The notes under the pieces: generated by a model | Seen by the model: only the letters and a program-made list of their open reading frames with translations | The model's database searches: none | What the model was told of the DNA's origin: nothing | Shown here: one piece after another, positions 51,426 to 60,700 of the stretch | Position numbering within the stretch: position 1 is the first letter of the stretch | Layout: the number at the start of each line of letters is the position of its first letter | Translations under genes and position numbers: made by a program | Source of the DNA: Verrucomicrobiales bacterium | GTDB taxonomy: Bacteria > Verrucomicrobiota > Verrucomicrobiia > Verrucomicrobiales > V1-33 | Direction: 5' to 3' | Assembly: GCA_028293125.1 (NCBI GenBank) | Contig: JAQGPJ010000021.1 | Coordinates: 62,001-126,000, forward strand | DNA length: 64,000 nt

Positions 51426-52850
51426 TCACAGCCCTTCGCCGGCCCCCTCAAGACGCGCGAAGTCAATTTCAGGCTTCCGGTCGGGAGTGGACTCCCGGGT
51501 GAAGCGGCCGCCCAGCGGGACGCTTTCGGCGAAGAAGCCGCCGTTGCGGAGAAAGAAGCGGGTGTTGTCAGTGCCCCCCGCATAGTCGCGGCGGTACTGG
51601 CGCTGGGCGATATCGTCGCCGGTGAAGCGGGCTTTGGTGACCTCGTACCACTGACCCTTGACGTCGCAGGCCCACTGGTTGCCGTAGAAGGCCCGGCGTC
51701 CCAGATACCCCAGGCGGTCCGAGAAGTTTTCCAGGAAGGAGTGGGCTCCGGTCAGGTGCTTATCAGTTTTCGGGCGTTTGAAGCTGGCGATCAGCTTCCA
51801 AGCGTTCTGTTCCGGGAGGTGAAACCAGGCGCTGTAAACCGTGGATCCTATGCCGTCGGGATGGACGCGGTTGAGGAATTTGTAAGTGGCTCCGGCTTTC
51901 CAGGGATAGACCCAGTAGCTCTGGCCTCCGGAGCCCTCGCCTCCGAACTCACCGCCATGCACGCCCTCACCCTTTTTCAGCAGGGTGATTTTCTGATCGT
52001 GCGGAATCTCCTTCGGATTGTCTGTGCTGAAAGGGCTCCAGACCGAGAAGAGCACGCGGCGCTCCTCCGGGCCGTTGACCTGAATGCCGAAGTATCCCTC
52101 GCTGAACCCGTTGGACATGAAATAGGAGCCGATGGGATCGCTGCCCTCCGGCACCGTGATCTCGTTGTAAAACCATTCCACCGGCTCCCCCTCCGGCAGG
52201 GCGTAACCCAGGTGCACGGAGGGCCCGCGGCGTCCCCAGTAGAACCGGTTGTCCTTGCCGTCCTTCACATAATCCAGCACCACGGATGCCGCATCCGGGC
52301 CCGTGGGTGTGCCGGTCAGGGCCTCCACCTCCGCGAAGACATCGCCGGTTTTGCTGATGCCCTGAAGATCCACGCGCACGTAACCCGGCTCCTTCACCGT
52401 GATTTTCCCCAAGGGGAAAACGGCGGTTTCCGGGCCTTTCAGCTCCTTTTCAAAAGCCTGTCCCCGAACTGTGGCCCGGATGCGGGAATCCCCCTGCGGC
52501 ACGGCGGCCTTGAGCCCCAACTCCAGCTCCACGGGACGGTCCACCCGGAAAAACACGGAATACACGCTGCCGGTGTTTTCCCAGTCCTCCATGACTCCGG
52601 ACCGGCCGGAGCGCCCACCGCCGCCGCCGCCCGGTCCCTCCGTCAGGTAGGCGTTGCCGTCCACTGGCACCTCCCGGACGGTGGCGGTGGAAGGAGCGGC
52701 GGATTCCCCGCCAGCCGCCGGAAGCTCCTGCGCCTGCGTGGGCGTCATCAGCCCCGCCGCCGCGGCCAGCACCGCTGCCCGGAGCAGTGCGCCGCGCCGG
52801 AATTGAAAGGAGGGGGTGACACCGGTCATGGAGGGGAAATGAGGGGACAT
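51426..52850 (-). CDS. Secreted DUF3472 protein with DUF5077-like N-terminus
   Basis: The protein has 474 residues from the ATG at 52850 (MSPHFPSM); the ATG at 52829 (MTGVTPSF) is equally plausible, and one at 52949 is less so. The signal peptide is near ALLRAAVLAAAAGLMTPTQAQ. Residues of about 60-195 match a DUF5077-like beta-sandwich (VPVDGNAYL ... GYVRVDLQGI), and about 200-440 DUF3472 (SVHLGYALPEG, EWFYNEITVPEGSDPIGSYF, FSVWSPFSTDNP, AWFHLPEQNAWKLIASFKRP). Both domains occur in secreted carbohydrate-related proteins of Bacteroidetes and Verrucomicrobia. A binding or depolymerising role on polysaccharides is possible but unproven. A Gly-rich loop lies near residue 75. The gene is monocistronic. 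Confidence 0.82.
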   Translation of the reverse strand: MSPHFPSMTGVTPSFQFRRGALLRAAVLAAAAGLMTPTQAQELPAAGGESAAPSTATVREVPVDGNAYLTEGPGGGGGGRSGRSGVMEDWENTGSVYSVFFRVDRPVELELGLKAAVPQGDSRIRATVRGQAFEKELKGPETAVFPLGKITVKEPGYVRVDLQGISKTGDVFAEVEALTGTPTGPDAASVVLDYVKDGKDNRFYWGRRGPSVHLGYALPEGEPVEWFYNEITVPEGSDPIGSYFMSNGFSEGYFGIQVNGPEERRVLFSVWSPFSTDNPKEIPHDQKITLLKKGEGVHGGEFGGEGSGGQSYWVYPWKAGATYKFLNRVHPDGIGSTVYSAWFHLPEQNAWKLIASFKRPKTDKHLTGAHSFLENFSDRLGYLGRRAFYGNQWACDVKGQWYEVTKARFTGDDIAQRQYRRDYAGGTDNTRFFLRNGGFFAESVPLGGRFTRESTPDRKPEIDFARLEGAGEGL

Positions 52851-53280
52851 TTCCCGACCAATGGCGGACTGCTCCGCTCCGTCCAGAGGAATCCCCCCGT
52901 ATGCACGGAGGGAATATGAAGGCTTCATAAAACGAAAGATGAGGGCCAAGCCGACCGACGGCTACGGCGCGGAACGTCCATCGGTGGCTGACGAAGGACT
53001 ATATCCAAATACACCCGGTCACAATAGAACCATGTATTTCAGAAAATAAGAGAGCGTATATGCATGATCCTTCATCCTTCATTTCCAGCGCTTACGGAAT
53101 GTTGGTTCCGACAGGCATTTATGCTGGAAGGAGACCATGGAAAAATCCCGCTGGGGCCAGCGCTTCCATCCCCGCCTCCGGATCCACCGGTTTCCGTCAT
53201 TTCCGCAGCTTGACCCGGAGGGGATTCCCGGCATGTTCGCGCCCCCATATTTTCAGGTTCATTTTCACTGAGGTTTATCC
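52851..53280. other. Divergent intergenic region of 430 bp with a short heptad repeat
   Basis: It separates the DUF3472 gene and the MATE gene. AT-rich sequence near 53020-53065 probably holds the MATE promoter. ATCCTTC occurs twice in tandem at 53067-53080. The MATE leader was examined for a guanidine-type riboswitch because of the transporter context; the conserved core was not found. Confidence 0.4.
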
Positions 53281-54726
53281 ATGCTGGACTCCCCATCCGA
53301 TTCCCCTGCCCCTTCCCCGCCCGCAGCGGCCACGGCACCGGCCCCCACTTTCTGGAAAAACGTGGTTCAGGCGCTGAAGGGCGAGCACCACGACTACACC
53401 GCTCTGCCCCTGAACCGCGCGGTGCTTCTGCTGGCGGTGCCCATGGTGCTGGAGATGATCATGGAATCTCTTTTCGCCATCACTGATATCTACTGGGTTT
53501 CCCGCCTGGGCAGGGATGCGGTGACCGTGGTGGGGGTGACGGAGGTGCTGATGACGCTCGTTTATGCCGTGGCCATCGGCGTCTCCATGGCAGCGACGGC
53601 GGTGGTGGCCCGGCGCATCGGAGAGAAGGATCCGGAGGCAGCCGCACGGGCGGCGGGGCAGATTCTGCTGCTGGGGGTGATTCTGTCCACTGTCCTGGGC
53701 GTGGTCATGGCCTGGGCCACTCCCTGGATCCTCCGGCATATGATCTCGGACGAGGCCGTGGTCCAAATGGGTATCCCTTTCACCCAAATCATGCTGGGCG
53801 GAAATGCCACGGTGTTTCTCATATTTCTAATCAATGCCGTCTTCCGGGGAGCCGGTGACGCCGTGATCGCCATGCGCACCCTCTGGCTGGCGAATGCGCT
53901 CAATATCGTGCTGGGCCCCTGCTTTATCTTCGGCTTGGGGCCGTTTCCGGAAATGGGCGTCATGGGCGCGGCGGTGGCCACCAATATCGGACGGGGCACG
54001 GGAGTGCTGTACCAGCTTTGGAAACTGGCAGGGAAGGATGGCCGCATCCGCCTGCGCCTGAAGCATCTGAAGCCGGAGCGGGGCGTGATGACCGGCATCC
54101 TGCGCACCTCCTCCACCGGCATTGCCCAGTTTGCCATCGGCACCACCAGCTGGGTGGGACTGATGAAGATCCTGACGGCATTCGGCAGCTCCGCGCAGGC
54201 CGGCTACACCATCGCCATCCGGGTTGTGATTTTTGCCCTCATGCCGGCATGGGGCCTGGCCAATGCGGGAGCCACCCTGGTGGGGCAGAACCTGGGGGCG
54301 GGCAAACCGGACCGGGCCGAGGCCGCCGTGAAAATCGCCATGCGCTTCAACGTCATGACCTTGGGGGTTGTGGGGTTGGTCTTTGTGGTGTTTGCCGGTC
54401 CCATTTCGGGTCTGTTCGCCCCTGATCCGGAAGTGTTGAAATATGCCAAAAGCGCCCTGTGGATCATTGGCCTGGCCTTCCCGCTGTATGCCGCCGGCAT
54501 GTGCCTGGAGGGAGCCTTCAATGGGGCAGGCGACACGTGGACCCCCACGAAGCTGAACTTCTTCTGCTACTGGCTGGGCCAGATTCCTCTGGCCTGGCTG
54601 CTGGCGGATTTCCTGCGGTGGGGGCCGGTGGGGGTTTTCATCGCGGTGCCGATCTCCTTCTCCGCCTTGGCCCTATCCAGCGCCGTCCTGTTCCGGCGCG
54701 GGAAATGGAAGCTCAAAAAGGTGTGA
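53281..54726 (+). CDS. MATE-family multidrug/Na+ or H+ antiporter
   Basis: The protein has 481 residues with 12 predicted membrane helices in two homologous halves. The start is the ATG at 53281, followed by a Ser/Pro/Ala-rich cytoplasmic segment of about 25 residues, longer than usual. Family features are LLAVPMVLEMIMESLFAITD in helix 1, AIGVSMAATAVVARRIGEKD, NAVFRGAGDAVIAMRTLWLA, then in the second half NAGATLVGQNLGAGKPDRAE and EGAFNGAGDTWTPTKLN. These are NorM/DinF-type signatures; MATE pumps expel cationic drugs or metabolites using ion gradients. There is no linked regulator or partner. Confidence 0.93.
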   Translation: MLDSPSDSPAPSPPAAATAPAPTFWKNVVQALKGEHHDYTALPLNRAVLLLAVPMVLEMIMESLFAITDIYWVSRLGRDAVTVVGVTEVLMTLVYAVAIGVSMAATAVVARRIGEKDPEAAARAAGQILLLGVILSTVLGVVMAWATPWILRHMISDEAVVQMGIPFTQIMLGGNATVFLIFLINAVFRGAGDAVIAMRTLWLANALNIVLGPCFIFGLGPFPEMGVMGAAVATNIGRGTGVLYQLWKLAGKDGRIRLRLKHLKPERGVMTGILRTSSTGIAQFAIGTTSWVGLMKILTAFGSSAQAGYTIAIRVVIFALMPAWGLANAGATLVGQNLGAGKPDRAEAAVKIAMRFNVMTLGVVGLVFVVFAGPISGLFAPDPEVLKYAKSALWIIGLAFPLYAAGMCLEGAFNGAGDTWTPTKLNFFCYWLGQIPLAWLLADFLRWGPVGVFIAVPISFSALALSSAVLFRRGKWKLKKV

Positions 54727-54816
54727 AGCCGGCCTGAACCTGAGCGGGAACCGGCGGTGCCATTCACTTTTCCTGAGCGGACCGCCGGCAGGCGCAGGGC
54801 CGGGGAGCCGGCGGCT

Positions 54817-57579
54817 TCAGCGCGTCGTGGGACGCCGGATTTTGGGAGCCAGGGGCGGGCGGGGAGTGTCCTCGTCCCCGTCCCCGTCATCAGCGCTGTT
54901 CTGGCGTTTGAAGGGATTGCTCAGGAAACGCGGGTGCCAGTTGGGATTGGCCATGGTGCCCGAAGCGGTGTACTCCAGCAACTTGCTGACCGGGGACAAC
55001 AGGATGCCCGGAGCGCCGCGGAGGTCCACGCGGGCGAGAAAATCCACCTTGTCCCGCATATAATCGACAGTGCCGGAAATCTTCAGTTTGAAGGTGCCAG
55101 TGGCGGCTTCGAAGTCCGGCAGCATCACTTTGCCCGCCGCCACGTTCAAGGTGGTGGAGGCGCTGCGGGCCACGCTATAGCCGATTTCGCTGTCGGGTAT
55201 TATGGCCTTCAGCAGGCTGGAGAGCGGCCCCAGCAGCGGCAGGGCGAAAATATTGCCATTCTCCAAGCTGGCATTGCCGGTGCCGCGCATGGTTTCGGGA
55301 CGCGCGGTGTCCATGTCATAGGAGAAATTGCCACTGATCCATCCCTCTGTGCTGTGGGCGGGATCGACGATTTTGGCCAGCCGGGCGAAGGAGACGCGCT
55401 CCAGCACGATGCTGGCGTGGTGCGTGGGCTTGCCGATCTCCGGAAACTGCATGCTGGCTCCGAATTTGCCACCGAAGAGCGTGGCCCCGCCCACCACCTC
55501 AAGCCGGTTGTCCGCAGAGTTCAGTCGGCCCACAAACTGATCCAATGGCCAGGTGCGGCGCAGCACCAGCACACTGACCCGTCCCGGAGCCGTGATTTTC
55601 ACATTCCACGACGGCGGAGGCCGGTGCTCCTTCAACAGGGAGAATTCCCCCTCGAACGCCGCGGGCGCAGTGTCATCCAGCCTGACCGCTTTGAAAGCCA
55701 TGGTGCCGGGCACGGTGTCCCCGGCCAGTTTCAGGAACAACTTCGGCCCCGCAATATGCACAGTGCCGCTGACGCCGTCGAACTCATAGGGCGAGTCTGC
55801 GATATCCAGCCCGGCACGGCTGCGGGTCCGCAGTTGAATGGTGTAATCGCTCCGCTCCAGACCTTTCAGGTCAATCACCCCCCCGATGCTGGCCGAGGGG
55901 GACTGGGCAAAGCGGTATTTGGTCAGCTCCTGGGCCAATGCAGGATTGAACAGGCTGAGGAACCGGGCGGGCATCAGGGTGCTGGAGCCGCCCCGGATCC
56001 ACAGCAGGCGCTGGGGAAAATCAAAGCCCAGTTCCTCCGCCGTGCCTGTCTCCCCGTCCATGCGCACCCTTACTTTGGAGAAGCGCACCGGCGGCGAGGC
56101 CGAGGGATCCACCGACAGATCCGCGGACACCTCCTGCAACGGTGTTTTCTGATAGGCGAAATCCTGCAGCTCCACCCGTCCGCCATGCCGCCATTCCCCT
56201 CCGGTCTCCTTTCTGCCGGTCATGCGCACGGCCACGCGGGACTGATTGCTGAAAGAGAAGCGCTCCAGGACCCCGCGGATGCCCGGATCGCTGATGAATG
56301 GGGCGGCGGAGTTCACGGACATCAGCCACTCCACCTCGTAGCGCCCGCCGCCCGGCTGCATCAGCAGGTGGCCGCGCACGGTGCCGGTGTGGTGGGTAAG
56401 CAGTCCGTCCCGGATGTAAAGAGTGCCGTCCGCCCCCACGGAGAACCAGCCCTCCATACCCTCAAACACCACGCCGCGGGTCGAAAAACGCCTGGCCTTC
56501 AAATGCCCCTGCCCCTCCACCGGCCACTGTCCGGCCTTCCGTGCGCCGGGATACCACCTGCCCTCCCACTCAAACTCCGGCGGGGCGTAGCAGACCACCT
56601 CCCCGAGCCACGGAGCCTCATCCAGCACCGTCCGCAGCACCGGCTGCCAGTCGATGCCGCTTTCCACCGCCAAGTCCACCACCGGGGGAGAGGATTTGAT
56701 TCTCCAGGAAGCCCCGGCGTGCAGCGTTCCCCGGCCGTCATGCAGCTTCAGCGTCTTCAGAGTCACCGTGCCCCCGGTCAGACCCGCCTCCGCATGCAGG
56801 CTTTCAATTCTGCCCCCGGCGAATTTCAGCGGTCCGGCATTCAGGGAGGCCCGGACCTCCAAGCGGTCCATGTCGGTCAGGCTGCCCTGAACGTCCAAAT
56901 CCAACTCCGCCTTGTGGGCCGGCTCCGTGCCGTCGGGGCCGGGAATAGTCTGAAACCGGTCCAAAATTCTCAGCACCGAGCGCAGGGCTCCGCGGCGGTC
57001 ACGCATTTCGCGAATCTGCCGTGACCTCTCCTCTTGCCGGCGGCTTTTCTCCGCGGCGGTCTCCACCTTGGGCCGGTCCTTGAGGACATTTCCGGTGACA
57101 TGCATATGGATGCCGCTGACCGTCCCGTCCGCGCGGGCGATTTCGACCCGGTCATCCCGGAAAACCAACCGCGCCGTCAGATCCCGCACCGTGAGCCATT
57201 CACTTTTGGGATCGCCGGGATCCACGGGCATGGCCACATCCGCCTGCTGCAAGTGAATGGTCCGCAGGAAAGGCTCCTTGTTTATCAGCCGGGTGAGATC
57301 AATATCCAGACTGAGGCTGTCGATGTCCGCCAAGTGCTGGTCCCGGTGGGTCATGTCAAAGATTTTGACATCCCGCGCCGTGAGTCCCTCCACGGGATCC
57401 AGCGTCAGGCGTCCGATCTCCGCCCGCAGTCCGTGCTTCGCCAGCTCTTTGGCGATGAGACCACGCCATTTTTTAGTGAATCCGGAATTGTAAACATAAA
57501 CGCCCAGCCACACCGCCCCCGACAGCAGCAGCAGGCCGGCCCAAAGGCCCAGCCTCCGGCGGATTGATAGATATCTCAC
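54817..57579 (-). CDS. AsmA/YhdP-like envelope protein
   Basis: The protein has 920 residues. The single N-terminal helix (LGLWAGLLLLSGAVWLGVYV, about 10-29) anchors it in the inner membrane; the remainder is periplasmic and beta-strand-rich. The start of the ectodomain (WRGLIAKELAKHGLRAEIGR, LTLDPVEGLTARDVKIFD) and the LTRLINKEPFLRTIHLQQAD segment resemble AsmA-family proteins, and the C-terminal half has GNASLENGNIFALPLLGPLS and DYMRDKVDFLARVDLRG. The latter matches the AsmA-like/DUF3971 C-terminal module. AsmA, YhdP and TamB form lipid-transfer bridges to the outer membrane, which fits a diderm host. The last 40 residues are charged and disordered. The specific paralogue is uncertain. Confidence 0.75.
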   Translation of the reverse strand: MRYLSIRRRLGLWAGLLLLSGAVWLGVYVYNSGFTKKWRGLIAKELAKHGLRAEIGRLTLDPVEGLTARDVKIFDMTHRDQHLADIDSLSLDIDLTRLINKEPFLRTIHLQQADVAMPVDPGDPKSEWLTVRDLTARLVFRDDRVEIARADGTVSGIHMHVTGNVLKDRPKVETAAEKSRRQEERSRQIREMRDRRGALRSVLRILDRFQTIPGPDGTEPAHKAELDLDVQGSLTDMDRLEVRASLNAGPLKFAGGRIESLHAEAGLTGGTVTLKTLKLHDGRGTLHAGASWRIKSSPPVVDLAVESGIDWQPVLRTVLDEAPWLGEVVCYAPPEFEWEGRWYPGARKAGQWPVEGQGHLKARRFSTRGVVFEGMEGWFSVGADGTLYIRDGLLTHHTGTVRGHLLMQPGGGRYEVEWLMSVNSAAPFISDPGIRGVLERFSFSNQSRVAVRMTGRKETGGEWRHGGRVELQDFAYQKTPLQEVSADLSVDPSASPPVRFSKVRVRMDGETGTAEELGFDFPQRLLWIRGGSSTLMPARFLSLFNPALAQELTKYRFAQSPSASIGGVIDLKGLERSDYTIQLRTRSRAGLDIADSPYEFDGVSGTVHIAGPKLFLKLAGDTVPGTMAFKAVRLDDTAPAAFEGEFSLLKEHRPPPSWNVKITAPGRVSVLVLRRTWPLDQFVGRLNSADNRLEVVGGATLFGGKFGASMQFPEIGKPTHHASIVLERVSFARLAKIVDPAHSTEGWISGNFSYDMDTARPETMRGTGNASLENGNIFALPLLGPLSSLLKAIIPDSEIGYSVARSASTTLNVAAGKVMLPDFEAATGTFKLKISGTVDYMRDKVDFLARVDLRGAPGILLSPVSKLLEYTASGTMANPNWHPRFLSNPFKRQNSADDGDGDEDTPRPPLAPKIRRPTTR

Positions 57580-57614
57580 GACTTACCCTCCCCCCGGGAG
57601 GGTGGAAATTCAAG

Positions 57615-57728
57615 AAAAGGGAAAATGAAAAGCCGGGTTCCGGAACCCGGAGCCGGCATGAATGAATGAACCCATCCATCCATGCCGGCCCGAACCCTGA
57701 ACCCGGGCTTCGTTTCCCTTTCCCTTTT
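57615..57728. repeat. Nested inverted-repeat element of about 114 bp
   Basis: The outer arms AAAAGGGAAA (57615-57624) and TTTCCCTTTT (57719-57728) enclose AAGCCGGGTTC (57630-57640) and its near complement GAACCCGGGCTT (57699-57710). Inside lie an 18-nt perfect palindrome (57633-57650) and a 9-bp stem GCCGGCATG/CATGCCGGC (57652-57660 and 57681-57689). It contains the heptad pair GAACCCT-GAACCCG (57692-57705). It fills the gap between the CotH and AsmA-like genes, so it may act as a terminator. Confidence 0.8.
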
Positions 57729-57732
57729 ATCG

Positions 57733-60700
57733 TTATGGCGTGGTGGCGACCTTCAGCCGCAGGAAGCGCCGGGGCTCGGCGGTGCGGGTGACGGTGTCAT
57801 TGACCTTCACGGTCTCCGACACGCCATTGTCGGCGGTCACGGTCTCCGTCAGCTCTCCGGGATTGGCGGCGCGGAAGGCCGTCAGGTCATTGGAGATCTC
57901 CACGGCATAGGCCACGCCCGATCCCGCTTTGCGGCGCGGGAAGGTGAGCGCCAGCCGGTCATTCTCCACCGTGATGGTGGGGGGATCGCCGCTGTTGGGC
58001 ACGGAGGGATCGCTGATCAGGGAGAATTCCATCAGATTACTGAGGCCGTCCCGGTCAAAGTCGTCCGTCAGGGATCCGATACCCGGGTGGGCCGCCAGCC
58101 AGGAGGCCACGGTTTCCGTGAGGGACACCACGGCTTTCAGCTCATCAGTGGTGGTGAGACCGTTGTAAGTCAGGCTCAGCCGCAGCACGTAGGTTCCGGC
58201 CGCGGAGAAAGTGGCCGTGGTCGCCGGGGCACTCGGACTGCCGAAGGTGACCTCCCCCGGACCGCTCGTTTTGGACCACGCCCAGATCGGCGCGCCGGCG
58301 GACAGATCTGCCAAGGGCATCCCTGCCAGACTTAAAGTTCCGGCAGCGGTGACGTCCGGTCCGGCGGTAAAGGCCAGACTGGCGGCATCCCACGCTCCCG
58401 GCGAACCCTTCAGGGCCGCGCTGGCCTTCCAGGCACCGGCAGCGTTGATATCGTCCGGAAACACATTGTAAGCGGCCAGACTGTATCCATCACCGTCCGA
58501 GGTGGGAGCCCACTTGTCCGAATAGGTGACGGAAGCGATGGGCAGGTTGAACGCAGAGTTCAGAGTGATGGTTTCCGAACTGTTGGCCAAATCCCCGCTG
58601 AAGGGCCCGGCCACTTGGAGCGTGGCACCATAACGGGCGGTGAAAGCGGTGGGATTGGAGGCGATGATAAGCGTTTCCCCCGATGCCAGAGAGCGGGCGG
58701 CAGCTCCGGTGAAGGGGTAAGTGATCCCGGCGGTGAAGGCCGCGCCGTTCAGACTCACGGCATGGCCACTGACATTGCGGATCTCCACAAACTCGAAATC
58801 CTTGTCCCCCCAGCCCCCGTTGACCGCCAGTTCCGCCGGCGTGGCGTCTGAAGGGTGGTAGTTGATTTCAGAAATGACAATATCCCCCGGCACTGCGGCT
58901 GGATCAATGGTGTAGCTGCGGTCCAGAATACCGCTCCATGTGCTGATCAGCGGCGGATTGCCGGCGCCTTTAAGGGCAGTGAAAGCCGGATTGTAAACCC
59001 GGGCGCGCAGCCGCACATTGGCGTTGATAGTGATGGGTCCTGTGTAGGCCATGGCCCCGGGGGCAGGAGCGGCACCGCCGGGGAGGCGGGGATCGCTGCC
59101 GTCGGTGGTGTAATAGATTGTGCCCGCAGCGGGACCGGTCAGGGTGATCATGGTTCCGGAAGGAACATATCCGGCAGCGGTGGCGGTGTCCGGCGGAGCG
59201 ACCCACTGAGTATCAAAGAAGTTGGCGCGCACCTGAAGGTAATCCTTCAGCCGCTGCACTTCGGCCGCTTGGGAGCCAGTGGGCACGGGATGCAGAGCAT
59301 AAGCACCGGTCCAAGCGCGTTTGGTCTGTCTCCAGCGTTTGAAATCGCGATCCACAGCTTCGGCGCTCATCTGGGAGTTCAGATCATCCAGCAGGGCATT
59401 GATGGTGGTCTCCGCAAAGGCCCCGCCACGGCGCAGCGACTGCCAGCGGTCAATGTATTTTTGATAAAAATCCGGATCCCGGAACAGACGGTTCCACCAA
59501 GGATAGTTGAAGAAGTCCGTGGAGTCCCCGTTGGCGGAGCGCCAGATTTTCGGATTCACATCCCGGCCATCCGTGGAGGAGAGGGCCCGGTCGAAGTCCC
59601 ACACCGGCCCGGGGAACATTTTCCCGCCGCGGTCCTTCGTCCAATAGCCACTCAGACGCAGAGCGTCCACGTTGAACGACCAAGTGTTGAGCAGATGGTG
59701 GTCAATGGCCGCGTCAACGTCCAGATAAGGCGCATAGCCCAGTGCAGGATCAGTGAAGGTGGTTTTCTGAAGGGCCGTGTTGAACGCCGTGATGTAGCTG
59801 GTGAGAAACTTTTCCTGCGGATCGCGCTGCGGCGATTTTAAATCCTTCTCCTTGGGATAGTAATAGGCCAAGGTCTGCCCGCCGGCTGAAAATCCGGTGT
59901 CGCCCGGGTCCAGACGGTCCACTTTGAAGATGTAGCCGCCCGTTTTCGGGACCTCGTCGTTGTCATACATCTCCAGCTTTTCGATGTCCACGCGGTCGCT
60001 GTTCCGGCGGATCTTTTCCATTACATTGTAAATTCCGAAATAATCCCCGGTGGTCGCTCCCGTAAAGCTGAGGGGAGTGCCGGTGGTTTTCAGGAACACT
60101 TCAGCGGGTTTGTTGCGCACCGCATATCGGCCAATGCTGTTGCTGAGAGCGTACATGAACGGATTGTGCAGCAGGGACGGGTCAAACGAATAAGGCGCGT
60201 AAAGCACCCAGTCGGAATGCGCGGGCATGCCCAGAAAGGAAATTTCCTCCTCCTCCTCATTTGACTGGGTGCGGGTCTCCAGATTCAGGCTGGGCTTGGC
60301 GTTGTCCAAAGTGCTGGATCCGCGGCGGTCGATCACCGTGCGGTTGAAGAGGGTGGGCGGATTGCTGAAGCGGGAACGGTTGTCCGGAGCCGCCGGCTCC
60401 CAAACCCACATATAGGAGGCTTGGTCGCCATCCGCCGGGATAGCGCCCCCGAAGTTGCTGACCACCACGATGGGCATGGAGGAGCTGAAATTCACTGCGT
60501 TGGCATTCAGCAGCAGGTAGCCGCGGGTGGCGGTGGCGCCGGGCAGTTTGCCGGGCTGGAATACGCGGGCGCGCACCAGGGTGGTGCCGGTGATATTCAG
60601 GGGAGCGCTGTAGACCGGCGAGGTGGCGTCCGGCAGGGAGAGGCGGACATTGGCGCTGGTGGTGCTCAGCGTGTAGCGGATCACCGCATCCGGTGCCGCG

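Noticed and set aside
53060-53280. Guanidine or other riboswitch before the MATE gene
   Set aside because: Conserved core sequences were not found and no convincing fold with a terminator was seen.
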